Shown: piece after piece, positions 1-5,238 of the stretch
Numbering within the stretch: position 1 is the first letter of the stretch
Layout: every line of letters starts with the position of its first letter
Source of the DNA: Gammaproteobacteria bacterium
GTDB lineage: Bacteria > Pseudomonadota > Gammaproteobacteria > Eutrophobiales > Eutrophobiaceae
Assembly: GCA_003645215.1 (NCBI GenBank)
Contig: QNEM01000152.1
Location: 1 to 5,239, forward strand
Reading direction: 5' to 3'
DNA length: 5,239 nt
Made by a program: the position numbers and the translations under genes
Notes under the pieces: model-generated
Database searches by the model: none
What the model was told of the DNA's origin: nothing
What the model saw: only the letters and a program-made list of their open reading frames with translations

Positions 1-316
1 CTTGCGAAATATCGTGAACAACAATATCCAGTTCCAGTTCACTTATCTCACTCAACTCTTCTCCGGCATAAGGGCCTTCCAGCAGGTTGATACGTTGTTT
101 GATGTTCGCCTGTCTTAATTCTCTGGCCTCTTCCAGGCAGGCAACACCAAAGGCATCAGCACCTTCGAGTGATTGGGCTATAGGGGCAATACCATGTCCA
201 TAGGCGTCTGCCTTGACGATGGCCATGATTCTGGAATCAGGTGCTAATGTGCGAATACGACTGTAATTATGACGAAGCGCGGAAAGACTAATGACAACCT
301 TTGCAGGTCGACTCAC
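1..316 (-). CDS. alr: Alanine racemase, N-terminal part (runs off the left edge)
   Basis: PLP-dependent racemase interconverting L- and D-alanine in the cytoplasm; D-Ala feeds peptidoglycan synthesis. The first 105 codons are present. Near the N-terminus the frame reads SLSALRHNYSRIR, then AIVKADAYGHG, the family's PLP-lysine motif, with the Schiff-base lysine at about residue 35. Further on there are the segments ADAFGVACLEEARELR and INLLEGPYAGEEL, as expected for the start of the TIM-barrel domain. The start is taken as GTG at 316-314: an in-frame TGA lies directly upstream, no ATG precedes the conserved region, and an AAGGAGG Shine-Dalgarno sits 6 nt before it. The GTG overlaps the dnaB stop as GTGA, so translation is probably coupled to dnaB. 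E. coli also has dnaB next to alr. Identification is confident; the C-terminal domain lies outside the window. Confidence 0.95.
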   Translation of the reverse strand, partial: MSRPAKVVISLSALRHNYSRIRTLAPDSRIMAIVKADAYGHGIAPIAQSLEGADAFGVACLEEARELRQANIKQRINLLEGPYAGEELSEISELELDIVVHDISQ

Positions 317-1755
317 TCATATCCTCCTTTGTCATACCCTCCGCCCGAGAATCCACTATTGGTAGTGGTAGGGAAATTCTTATCCTGAATATAATTTTCG
401 AAACGTGTGTACTGACCAAGAAAAGTCAGAGGCACCATACCAATAGGTCCATTTCGTTGTTTGGCAATAATGAGTTCGGCCTTACCTTTATCCATCGTGT
501 CTTCGTTATAGACCTCATCCCGATAAATAAACATGATCAAATCAGCATCTTGTTCAATCGCGCCACTTTCACGAAGATCGGACATTACTGGACGTTTATT
601 AGGTCGTTGTTCAAGACTTCTGTTCAGCTGTGATAGCGCAACAACGGGCACCTTCAGTTCTTTTGCCATGGCTTTGAGTGACCGCGAGATTTCGGAAATC
701 TCTGTCGCACGATTTTCAGTGGTCCCGGTAACCTGCATCAACTGCAGATAATCAATAATAACCAGATCAAGACCATCATGTTCTCTGTAAATTCGACGAC
801 AACGGGCCCTGATTTCTGAAGGTGTTAATGCCGGCGTGTCATCAATAAATAATTTTGCATCTTTCAGTATCTCAACAGCCGAGGTTAATCTCGGCCAATC
901 TTCATCCTTGAGCTTACCGGTACGTATCTTATGTTGATCGATCCTTCCCAGGGAAGACATCATGCGCATCGCCAATGAATCACCGGGCATTTCCATACTA
1001 AACACGGCAACTGAAAGTTTTTCCTTAATCACAGCATGTTCAGCAATGTTGATTGCCAGGGCAGTCTTGCCCATGGAGGGTCGTCCGGCGATGATGATCA
1101 GATCAGAAGGTTGCAAGCCTGCTGTTTTTTCATCAAGATCTTCATAGCCCGTTGCAACGCCGGTGATGGGACTGTCTCGATGAAATAATTCATCAATTTT
1201 ATCCAGCGCGCCTACCAGCAGGTCTTTGATAGTGTCGTAATTTCTACGGCCCTTTGATTCTTTTTCAGAAATCTCAAATACGGTTTTTTCCGCATGATCC
1301 AGTATCTGTTCGTTGGTCTGCCCCTCAGGATTAAAGATATTCTCGCTGATGGTATTGGTTGCCTGAATTAACTGCCTTAACACCGAACGTTTTCTAACAA
1401 TGTCAGAATAGGCTTTAACATTACTCGCACCAGGGGTTTTTTCTGCGAGGGCAGCGAGGTAGGTTAAACCACCGGCATCATCAAGCTGCTGATGGTTATC
1501 CAGCCATTCTGCAACGGTGACGACATCAAAGGGTTGACCCTCATCATCAAGCTGTGAAATTGCGCGAAAAATTGCGCGGTGATCCTTGCGGTAGAAATCA
1601 TCTTCTGAAACTCTTTCAGAAACGTGTTCCCAGACGATATTGTTAATTAGAAGTCCGCCCAACACCGCCTGTTCTGCCTCAATAGAATGAGGCGGGATCT
1701 TTAACGAAGCTGTTTCTCTATCAACAGCTCCAGACGACTGTGCGGTATCCTGCAT
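313..1755 (-). CDS. dnaB: Replicative DNA helicase DnaB
   Basis: Hexameric 5'-3' helicase that unwinds DNA at the replication fork and recruits DnaG primase. It has 480 residues, against 471 in E. coli. The N-terminal domain (about 20-125) begins with the typical PPHSIEAEQAVLGGLL. A linker follows, then the RecA-like domain (about 195-455). Walker A is GRPSMGKT (224-231), the catalytic Glu lies in FSMEMP (about 255), Walker B is LVIIDYLQL (331-339), the sensor segment is LSQLNR (374-379), and SDLRESGAIEQDAD (392-405) and KQRNGP (432-437) are family-typical. No intein interrupts it. The tail (about 467-480) is Gly/Tyr-rich (SGFSGGGYDKGGYE), and its codons double as the alr ribosome binding site. 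The start is supported by AGGAGG 5 nt upstream. The gene lies 96 nt after rplI in the same direction and overlaps alr by 4 nt. All catalytic motifs look intact. Confidence 0.98.
   Translation of the reverse strand: MQDTAQSSGAVDRETASLKIPPHSIEAEQAVLGGLLINNIVWEHVSERVSEDDFYRKDHRAIFRAISQLDDEGQPFDVVTVAEWLDNHQQLDDAGGLTYLAALAEKTPGASNVKAYSDIVRKRSVLRQLIQATNTISENIFNPEGQTNEQILDHAEKTVFEISEKESKGRRNYDTIKDLLVGALDKIDELFHRDSPITGVATGYEDLDEKTAGLQPSDLIIIAGRPSMGKTALAINIAEHAVIKEKLSVAVFSMEMPGDSLAMRMMSSLGRIDQHKIRTGKLKDEDWPRLTSAVEILKDAKLFIDDTPALTPSEIRARCRRIYREHDGLDLVIIDYLQLMQVTGTTENRATEISEISRSLKAMAKELKVPVVALSQLNRSLEQRPNKRPVMSDLRESGAIEQDADLIMFIYRDEVYNEDTMDKGKAELIIAKQRNGPIGMVPLTFLGQYTRFENYIQDKNFPTTTNSGFSGGGYDKGGYE
323..329 (-). 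promoter_or_regulatory. Strong Shine-Dalgarno for alr, inside the dnaB 3' end
   Basis: On the minus strand the sequence AAGGAGG is followed by ATATGA and then the GTG start of alr. It is a full anti-SD match at near-ideal spacing and decides the alr start. It is encoded by the Lys-Gly-Gly codons near the end of DnaB, so a ribosome finishing dnaB passes straight over it. Confidence 0.85.
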
Positions 1756-1757
1756 TC

Positions 1758-1774
1758 ACTCCTCCTGAAGGAGT
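1758..1774 (-). promoter_or_regulatory. Hairpin covering the dnaB ribosome binding site
   Basis: In the dnaB mRNA leader, ACTCC and GGAGT form a perfect 5-bp inverted repeat around a 7-nt loop (TTCAGGA), ending 2 nt before the ATG. A competing fold pairs CTCC with the first GGAG across a TTCA tetraloop. Either fold would occupy part of the AGGAGG Shine-Dalgarno. The pairing is seen in the sequence; a role in limiting dnaB translation is inferred. Confidence 0.4.
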
Positions 1775-1777
1775 TTG

Positions 1778-1790
1778 TGATTGATAATCA
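1778..1790. repeat. Short palindrome in the rplI-dnaB gap
   Basis: The 13-bp sequence TGATTATCAATCA (minus strand) consists of two perfect 5-bp half-sites around a 3-bp centre. It lies 23-35 bp upstream of the dnaB start in the 96-bp gap after rplI. It could be a small operator or a weak RNA hairpin, but it is short enough to arise by chance. No T-run follows, so it is not a terminator. No well-matched promoter was found in this gap. Confidence 0.25.
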
Positions 1791-1851
1791 TGCCGATGTT
1801 TCCTGTGCAATTATTCTGACCAGGGAATTGAACAGGGAACACGGGATAATT

Positions 1852-2304
1852 TTAACTCTTTTCAGCAATAACTATAACTTTAACTTTGGCATCTACATCT
1901 GAATGTATATGTACGTCAACCTCAAACTCACCTAATGCCCTTAGTGGCCCTTCTGGTAAACGAACTTCATTTTTAGCCAGCTCAGCACCTGCTGCCGTAA
2001 CAGCTTCTGCAATATCGGCACCACTGACGGAACCAAACAATTTGCCTTCTTCACCGGCTATTCTTTCCAGCGTAATTTCAGTAGCGTTCAATTTTTCTGC
2101 ACGGGCTGTTGCCACAGTCAATGAATCCGCCTGGGCCTTTTCAAGTTCGGCGCGACGACCTTCAAACTTTTCAACATTCACTACCGTGGCAGACACTGCC
2201 TTACCTACCGGGATCAGATAATTGCGACCATAACCCGCCTTTACGTTGACCTTGTCACCCAGATCACCCAGTTTGTTAATTTTTTCTAGTAATATGACTT
2301 CCAT
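1852..2304 (-). CDS. rplI: 50S ribosomal protein L9
   Basis: L9 binds 23S rRNA at the base of the L1 stalk and helps maintain translational fidelity. It has 150 residues, against 149 in E. coli. The N-terminal domain carries the family signature at 13-30 (G13, G16, V21, G24, Y25, N28, Y29, L30 in the expected spacing). A long charged connecting helix (about 41-74) leads to the C-terminal RNA-binding domain, with GKLFGSVS at 88-95. The start follows GAGGA about 7-8 nt upstream. It lies 45 nt downstream of the DUF2232 gene and 96 nt upstream of dnaB, all on the same strand. Length, signature and context agree, and nothing is missing. Confidence 0.98.
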   Translation of the reverse strand: MEVILLEKINKLGDLGDKVNVKAGYGRNYLIPVGKAVSATVVNVEKFEGRRAELEKAQADSLTVATARAEKLNATEITLERIAGEEGKLFGSVSGADIAEAVTAAGAELAKNEVRLPEGPLRALGEFEVDVHIHSDVDAKVKVIVIAEKS

Positions 2305-2349
2305 CTAACTTTCCTCACTCGCTAAAATACACCTTATCATAATTCATAA

Positions 2350-3258
2350 TTAATTCTGACCATTATCACCGGGATTGCTAATCTCTCTATTCATCCATGA
2401 ATCAACCAGACCCAGACAGGCAATTATCAGGATTGCCTGTGGTAAAACAGCCAGCAAAATATACATCACCATCAACCATATCTGCGGCAGTTTCTTCTCG
2501 CTCACAATCCTGTGTACTGATGCCAGTCCCTGGAATAAATACATAAAAATCACGACGACCAGTATATCCAGGCCTGCCGAGCCCTGTTGCCCACCGCTGG
2601 TAAAGAGCAGAATTATCCCTGCCAGTGACAGGAAAATAACCGCACCTGGCAATCTCAATGCATAGAACTCTGGCCTGAATCCACCTGGATTAAACAGTAA
2701 CGATTGCCACCATCGTGATAGCAATGATGTAACAACCAGGCTGCTGGCAATAGCGCCTGCCATAATGGCATTCATTGCCGGCGCTGCCTGTACCAGGACT
2801 TCCCGATATTGCTCACCACCACCATCAGGGAATGCGTTGTTAATCCATAATTCCATCCACTGCAGCCACCATGCCGGAACATCTGCGATTAACCAGTGCA
2901 TCACCAGTACATAGGCGCTGGCTATGGTCCCTGCGACAAAAACCAGCCAACCCTGTGACTGTGTTTGCCTGAGGACACTGCAGCAAAGATACACCGGGAT
3001 CCACATGCACAGGGCAAATGCAATTGCCACCTGGGGATTCACACCGATTACAGCAACGAACAGCACTACTGCCAGTAAACAGACAAGTAGTACCTGCATG
3101 CCATATGCAGGCCCCTTTCTCAGGATAATCAGACCTGCCGGGACACCACTTAACAAGTACGACAGTGGCGGAATAAACATTGAAACCACCGTGAACAGGC
3201 TAATAGCAGTTACTGCTTGCAGACGTCCAAGCAACATATAATTGCCAAGTGCACGCAT
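2350..3258 (-). CDS. DUF2232 (YybS-like) multi-spanning membrane protein
   Basis: Integral inner-membrane protein of 302 residues and unknown function. Hydrophobic segments are visible at about 14-47 (probably two spans), 53-73, 77-97, 103-124, 159-181, 204-221, 229-248 and 259-287, i.e. around eight to nine spans with short polar loops. The C-terminus is short, polar and Asn/Gly-rich. I assign DUF2232 from the length, the topology and the position between rpsR and rplI, where many non-enteric gammaproteobacteria carry this family. That assignment rests on recall, not on a search. The start codon has only a weak ribosome binding site (GAG, 7 nt upstream), and a strong hairpin precedes it. Both suggest lower output than from the flanking ribosomal protein genes. 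A later Met (residue 8) has no better site. A role in transport or envelope biology cannot be read from the sequence. Confidence 0.8.
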   Translation of the reverse strand: MRALGNYMLLGRLQAVTAISLFTVVSMFIPPLSYLLSGVPAGLIILRKGPAYGMQVLLVCLLAVVLFVAVIGVNPQVAIAFALCMWIPVYLCCSVLRQTQSQGWLVFVAGTIASAYVLVMHWLIADVPAWWLQWMELWINNAFPDGGGEQYREVLVQAAPAMNAIMAGAIASSLVVTSLLSRWWQSLLFNPGGFRPEFYALRLPGAVIFLSLAGIILLFTSGGQQGSAGLDILVVVIFMYLFQGLASVHRIVSEKKLPQIWLMVMYILLAVLPQAILIIACLGLVDSWMNREISNPGDNGQN

Positions 3259-3270
3259 TTCTTAACTCAC

Positions 3271-3308
3271 TCGATATGTATCTGAAGAAAAATTCATCAG
3301 ATACTCGA
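3271..3308 (-). promoter_or_regulatory. Stable hairpin between rpsR and the DUF2232 gene
   Basis: On the minus strand GTATCTGA pairs with TCAGATAC in a perfect 8-bp stem (3278-3304). After a T-T mismatch, three more pairs close a TTT loop. TCGA on both sides adds four pairs beyond a 3-nt bulge. No T-run follows, so it is not a classical intrinsic terminator. It sits in the 69-nt gap, with its distal arm 12 nt before the DUF2232 start. Likely roles are mRNA processing, 3' protection of the ribosomal protein message, or lowering translation of the membrane protein gene; these are inferences. Confidence 0.55.
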
Positions 3309-3327
3309 AGCAACTATTTATAAGCTG

Positions 3328-3552
3328 TTAATGCGAATCGCAATAAGGCAACATTGCCAGAAAACGCGCGCGCTTGATTGCTGTCACAAGCTGTCTCTGG
3401 TATCTCGCCTTGGTACCGGAGATTCTACTAGGAACAATCTTGCCTGTTTCAGTCAGGTAATTTTTCAATGTGTTCACATCTTTGTAATCAATTTCCTTGA
3501 CACCATCGGCTGTGAATTTGCAATAACGTTTGCGACGAAAATAACGTGACAT
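3328..3552 (-). CDS. rpsR: 30S ribosomal protein S18
   Basis: S18 binds the central domain of 16S rRNA as a heterodimer with S6, whose gene is immediately upstream. It has 74 residues, against 75 in E. coli. The family pattern is clear: RYFRRKRYCKF at the N-terminus, then IDYKDVNTLKNYL, GKIVPSRISGT and YQRQL. The basic helix AIKRARFLAMLPY lies near the end. The start at 3552 is chosen because it gives the conserved MSRYFRR N-terminus and has GAGG 9 nt upstream. An upstream in-frame ATG at 3594 would add 14 residues not found in S18. The ribosome binding site lies in the last codons of the frame that continues from rpsF. No priB gene lies between rpsF and rpsR, unlike in enterics. Confidence 0.97.
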   Translation of the reverse strand: MSRYFRRKRYCKFTADGVKEIDYKDVNTLKNYLTETGKIVPSRISGTKARYQRQLVTAIKRARFLAMLPYCDSH

Positions 3553-3556
3553 TCTA

Positions 3557-3685
3557 TCAATCCTCTGTTTTTTCAGTGGTTTCTTCGGAGGCATTCTCTT
3601 TGACTTCAGTAATGTCCTCGCTTTCAGTATCAGCAGGAACTTCAGTCACTGCTTCGCTTGTTGTCTCGGCTGGAACTTCAACTGA
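3557..3685 (-). pseudogene. In-frame continuation of rpsF beyond its TAA (detached S6 tail)
   Basis: Directly after the rpsF TAA the same frame stays open for 42 codons and ends in TGA followed at once by TAG (3554-3559), 4 nt before the rpsR ATG. The predicted peptide is very acidic and rich in Thr, Ser and Val. It consists of about three 11-12-residue imperfect units marked by EVPAET, EVPADT and EVKENA, then a short TTEKTED end. A repeated acidic peptide in the rpsF frame, ending where an operon gene would be expected to end, argues that it is or was part of S6. Without it, 133 nt would separate rpsF from rpsR. Explanations are a recent nonsense change (one base from GAA or CAA), stop readthrough, or a sequence error. 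It cannot be an independent gene, as it has no start of its own in this frame. Confidence 0.65.
3581..3685 (-). repeat. Imperfect 36-bp tandem repeat in the detached S6 tail
   Basis: Units lie at 3685-3650, 3649-3614 and 3613-3581 (the last one codon shorter). Each encodes a hydrophobic/Thr pair, then Glu-Val, then Pro-Ala or Lys-Glu, and an acidic/Thr/Ser finish. GAAGTTCC occurs in the first two units. The units are conserved more at the protein than the DNA level, which suggests an old duplication maintained as coding sequence. Confidence 0.55.
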
Positions 3686-4162
3686 TTACTCTGCTTCTGC
3701 TTCTACTTCTACTTCTACTTCTACTTTTGCTTCTGCTTCTGCCTTTGCTGCAGCTTCAGCTCGAGCCTTTTGTGCTGCCTCTGCTGCAACCCTGGCTCTT
3801 TCTTCTGCCTCGGCTCTAAGTTTCGCTGCGGCCTCTTCCTCTTCCTTCATTTTTGCCAACAATGAAGCCTCAGTCACAGGATCATCACGCTTGATGATAA
3901 GGTTTCTGATGACGGCATCGTTAAATCTGAAGGCATTGCCCAGCTCTTCTAACGGCTCGGTGCCACACTCAATATTCATCAGCACATAATGTGCCTTGTG
4001 AATCTTGTTAATTGGGTAGGCCAGGACACGGCGTCCCCAGTCTTCGAGACGGTGGATGGCTCCACCATTTGATTCAATCATGGTACGGTACCGTTCGATC
4101 ATGGCAGGTACCTGTTCGCTCTGATCCGGATGGACCATGAACACAACTTCATAATGTCGCAT
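3686..4162 (-). CDS. rpsF: 30S ribosomal protein S6 with a long Ala/Glu tail
   Basis: S6 pairs with S18 on the 30S platform. Residues 1 to about 95 form the normal fold: MRHYEVVFMVHPDQ, then IHRLEDWGRRVLAYPI and HYVLMNIE. The fold ends with the segment RFNDAVIRNLIIKRDDP. From about 98 to 158 follows a highly charged Ala/Glu/Lys/Arg segment, probably a long helix or coiled coil, ending in alternating VE and AE dipeptides. At 158 residues it is longer than E. coli S6 (131). The start has AGAGGG 8 nt upstream. Translation stops at TAA (3686-3688), but the same frame is open for 42 more acidic codons up to the rpsR start, so the natural protein may be about 200 residues. In E. coli, RimK adds glutamates to the S6 C-terminus; here acidic residues are genome-encoded. 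The core identification is certain; where the protein really ends is not. Confidence 0.96.
   Translation of the reverse strand: MRHYEVVFMVHPDQSEQVPAMIERYRTMIESNGGAIHRLEDWGRRVLAYPINKIHKAHYVLMNIECGTEPLEELGNAFRFNDAVIRNLIIKRDDPVTEASLLAKMKEEEEAAAKLRAEAEERARVAAEAAQKARAEAAAKAEAEAKVEVEVEVEAEAE
3689..3742 (-). repeat. Hexanucleotide tandem repeat at the 3' end of rpsF
   Basis: Nine consecutive hexamers lie in frame with rpsF. Four central copies are identical GTAGAA (Val-Glu; 3701-3724). GCAGAA-type copies (Ala-Glu) flank them on both sides, with single-base variants at 3689-3694 and 3725-3730. Because the unit is 6 bp, replication slippage would change the S6 tail by two residues at a time without shifting the frame. 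Confidence 0.85.
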
Positions 4163-4238
4163 TTTTGTAACCCTCTTGGTTTAGCAGCCCCCTGACTATC
4201 AATATTGCTATTTCACAGTGGAGCAAGAATTAAAGAAC
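4163..4238 (-). promoter_or_regulatory. rpsF 5' leader with ribosome binding site
   Basis: This is the untranslated leader of about 75 nt implied by the promoter at 4244-4272. It contains a 5-bp stem TTGCT/AGCAA with a 12-nt loop (4205-4226) and a small CAG-GGGG-CTG hairpin near 4185-4195. Next to the start it has AACC/GGTT flanking AAGAG, which overlaps the AGAGGG Shine-Dalgarno (8 nt before ATG). In many bacteria the S6:S18 dimer represses its own mRNA through a leader structure; I could not recognise the conserved form of that element here. Confidence 0.4.
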
Positions 4239-4243
4239 GCGAG

Positions 4244-4272
4244 ATTTTAGTGGATTTAACAAGAATATTCAA
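4244..4272 (-). promoter_or_regulatory. Sigma70-type promoter of the rpsF operon
   Basis: The -35 is TTGAAT (4267-4272, 4 of 6 to consensus). A 17-bp spacer leads to the -10 TAAAAT (4244-4249, 5 of 6). The discriminator is CTCGCG and transcription probably starts near 4237-4238. GC-rich discriminators are typical of ribosomal promoters under stringent (ppGpp) control, so growth-rate regulation is a reasonable inference. The -35 overlaps the stop codon of the doubtful small ORF upstream. Confidence 0.65.
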
Positions 4273-4454
4273 TCAAACAGGGCAAACTCTGAAAATCCCT
4301 CACCAGCAGAGACCACAGGGCCAGGCTTCAATAACTCCCAAGTCCCTGTTTTCAGCCCTGGCACAGCCGCTAACAGCTTTTGTGTGTATGGATCCTGAGG
4401 CTTAGTCGGCACTGAAGGCTGTTCCCTGTATAGAAAGATATAGTCGGAAGGCAT
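4269..4454 (-). CDS. Doubtful small ORF upstream of rpsF
   Basis: A 61-codon ORF that I do not recognise. It begins MPSDYIFLYREQP, is rich in Pro, Leu and Gly, and shows no membrane segment or known motif. A GGGAG lies only 3 nt before the ATG, closer than ideal. Its start is 11 bp from the divergent methyltransferase start, and the best promoter candidate for that gene lies inside it. The -35 of the rpsF promoter overlaps its stop. It could be a small real protein, the remnant of a gene once upstream of rpsF, or a chance ORF. The overlapping plus-strand frame (4205-4405) is no more convincing. If it is not a gene, 4163-4465 holds only regulatory sequence for the two divergent units. Confidence 0.25.
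   Translation of the reverse strand: MPSDYIFLYREQPSVPTKPQDPYTQKLLAAVPGLKTGTWELLKPGPVVSAGEGFSEFALFD
4406..4434 (+). promoter_or_regulatory. Possible promoter of the methyltransferase gene
   Basis: TCGGCA (4406-4411, 4 of 6 to the -35 consensus) is followed after 17 bp by TATAGA (4429-4434, 4 of 6). An alternative -10, TATAGT (4439-4444, 5 of 6), lacks a good -35. With the first pair the leader would be about 25 nt and contain GGAAGG (4446-4451), unusually far (14 nt) from the ATG. The match is weak. Confidence 0.3.
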
Positions 4455-4465
4455 ATTCTCCCGTT

Positions 4466-5101
4466 ATGGTATTTGAAAAAAAATATACAGTAAAACTGCT
4501 TCCTGGGGCCTTTGATCGTATGGATGATTCACCGGATGAAACATTTTATGCCATACCCCGGTTTGTGACCCATATAGATCCAGGTGCCATACGCGTAGTC
4601 ACTGATCTTTACAGAAAATACTTGCCTCCCGGGGGAGATATACTTGATTTGATGAGTAGTTGGGTTAGTCATCTACCGGAGGAGATAAAATATCGGCGGG
4701 TTGTGGGCCTGGGGATAAACGACAGAGAATTGTCCCGTAATAAACAACTGGATGAATGGTCAGTGCATAATTTGAATAAACAGCCCAGCCTCCCATATGC
4801 CAATCAAGAATTTGATGGGGTTATCATTTGTGTGTCGCTGGATTATCTGATTCGCCCTGTAGAAGTACTAGAAGAGCTCGGGCGAATCTTAAAACCAGGT
4901 GCCCCTGTCATCATTACCTATTCAAACCGTTGTTTTGAGACCAAGGCCATAGCTGCATGGTTGTCGTCGTCTGATCATAATCGTGCCTACCTGATCAGAA
5001 CCTATCTTTTGGAAGCAGGTTATTTCAAGGAGATAGAGTTGATGGATTGCAGTCCCGAAGCTGGTGATCCGCTTTACGCTGTTGTTGCCAGGGTGAGGTA
5101 A
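4466..5101 (+). CDS. Class I SAM-dependent methyltransferase-like protein, atypical motif I
   Basis: Cytosolic protein of 211 residues resembling type-11 methyltransferases; substrate unknown. Residues 27-40 (FYAIPRFVTHIDPG) precede the core. The strand-loop that normally reads as a glycine-rich SAM loop is DILDLMSSWVSHLP (58-71), without GxGxG. VVGLGINDREL (79-89) fits the motif II region, FDGVIICVSLDYL (116-128) the motif IV strand, and EELGRILKPGAPVIITYSNR (136-155) the usual late core. From memory, a family in cyanobacteria, plants and some proteobacteria shares FYxxPRFVxHID and DLMSSWVSHLP, so the odd motif I looks family-specific, not damage. The ATG at 4466 is used because an in-frame stop (4403-4405) lies upstream with no other ATG between; the ribosome binding site is poor, and Met19 is a possible alternative. 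It is divergent from the rpsF operon, with no functional link visible. Confidence 0.8.
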   Translation: MVFEKKYTVKLLPGAFDRMDDSPDETFYAIPRFVTHIDPGAIRVVTDLYRKYLPPGGDILDLMSSWVSHLPEEIKYRRVVGLGINDRELSRNKQLDEWSVHNLNKQPSLPYANQEFDGVIICVSLDYLIRPVEVLEELGRILKPGAPVIITYSNRCFETKAIAAWLSSSDHNRAYLIRTYLLEAGYFKEIELMDCSPEAGDPLYAVVARVR

Positions 5102-5139
5102 CGCATAAAGGGTCAAGTACTGACGGATCCCCACAAATT

Positions 5140-5238
5140 TCATGCATTAACATAAGTTTGTTGAGCCATCATTTTGATGTTCTCCAAGGCCTCAGAGAAT
5201 TCGCTTACATAAAACTGTTGTTTTCGTTTTAAACATTG
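5140..5238 (-). CDS. Possible C-terminal end of a gene entering from the right
   Basis: The minus-strand frame is open from the window edge to TGA at 5140-5142 and gives 32 residues, including QQFYVSEFSEALENIK and ending in QQTYVNA. The peptide looks like an amphipathic helical end and is plausible as protein, but it is too short to identify. It would be convergent with the methyltransferase gene, with 38 bp between their stops. No clear terminator is visible in that gap; only a weak GTCA/TGAC inverted repeat (5112-5124) is present. An open frame of this length in AT-rich DNA can arise by chance. Confidence 0.35.
   Translation of the reverse strand, partial: QCLKRKQQFYVSEFSEALENIKMMAQQTYVNA

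Noticed and set aside
1775..1851. Terminator or promoter between rplI and dnaB.
   Set aside because: No GC-rich stem with a T-run exists, and the best promoter pair (TTGCAC, 18 bp, TATCAA) matches consensus poorly.
2314..3273. The 8-mer CGAGTGAG (minus strand) in the leaders of both rplI (2314-2321) and the DUF2232 gene (3266-3273).
   Set aside because: Similar GAGTGAG strings also occur at the dnaB-alr junction and inside alr, so this is probably chance plus the purine-rich ribosome-binding context.
3553..3594. Upstream ATG that would lengthen S18 by 14 residues (MPPKKPLKKQRIDR).
   Set aside because: S18 proteins begin at the MSRYFRR-like motif, the ATG at 3552 has its own GAGG site, and the extra codons coincide with the acidic rpsF continuation in another frame.
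3546..3989. Long plus-strand ORF rich in Ser, Ala and Thr opposite the end of rpsF.
   Set aside because: It is the antisense of the Ala/Glu-rich S6 tail, where GAA and GCA codons read as TTC and TGC-type repeats; it has no independent features.
4205..4405. Plus-strand 66-codon ORF upstream of the methyltransferase gene.
   Set aside because: It overlaps the rpsF promoter and leader and shows no recognisable motif.
5102..5139. Possible bidirectional terminator between the methyltransferase and the right-edge frame.
   Set aside because: Only a 4-bp GTCA/TGAC stem is present, without a following T-run on either strand.
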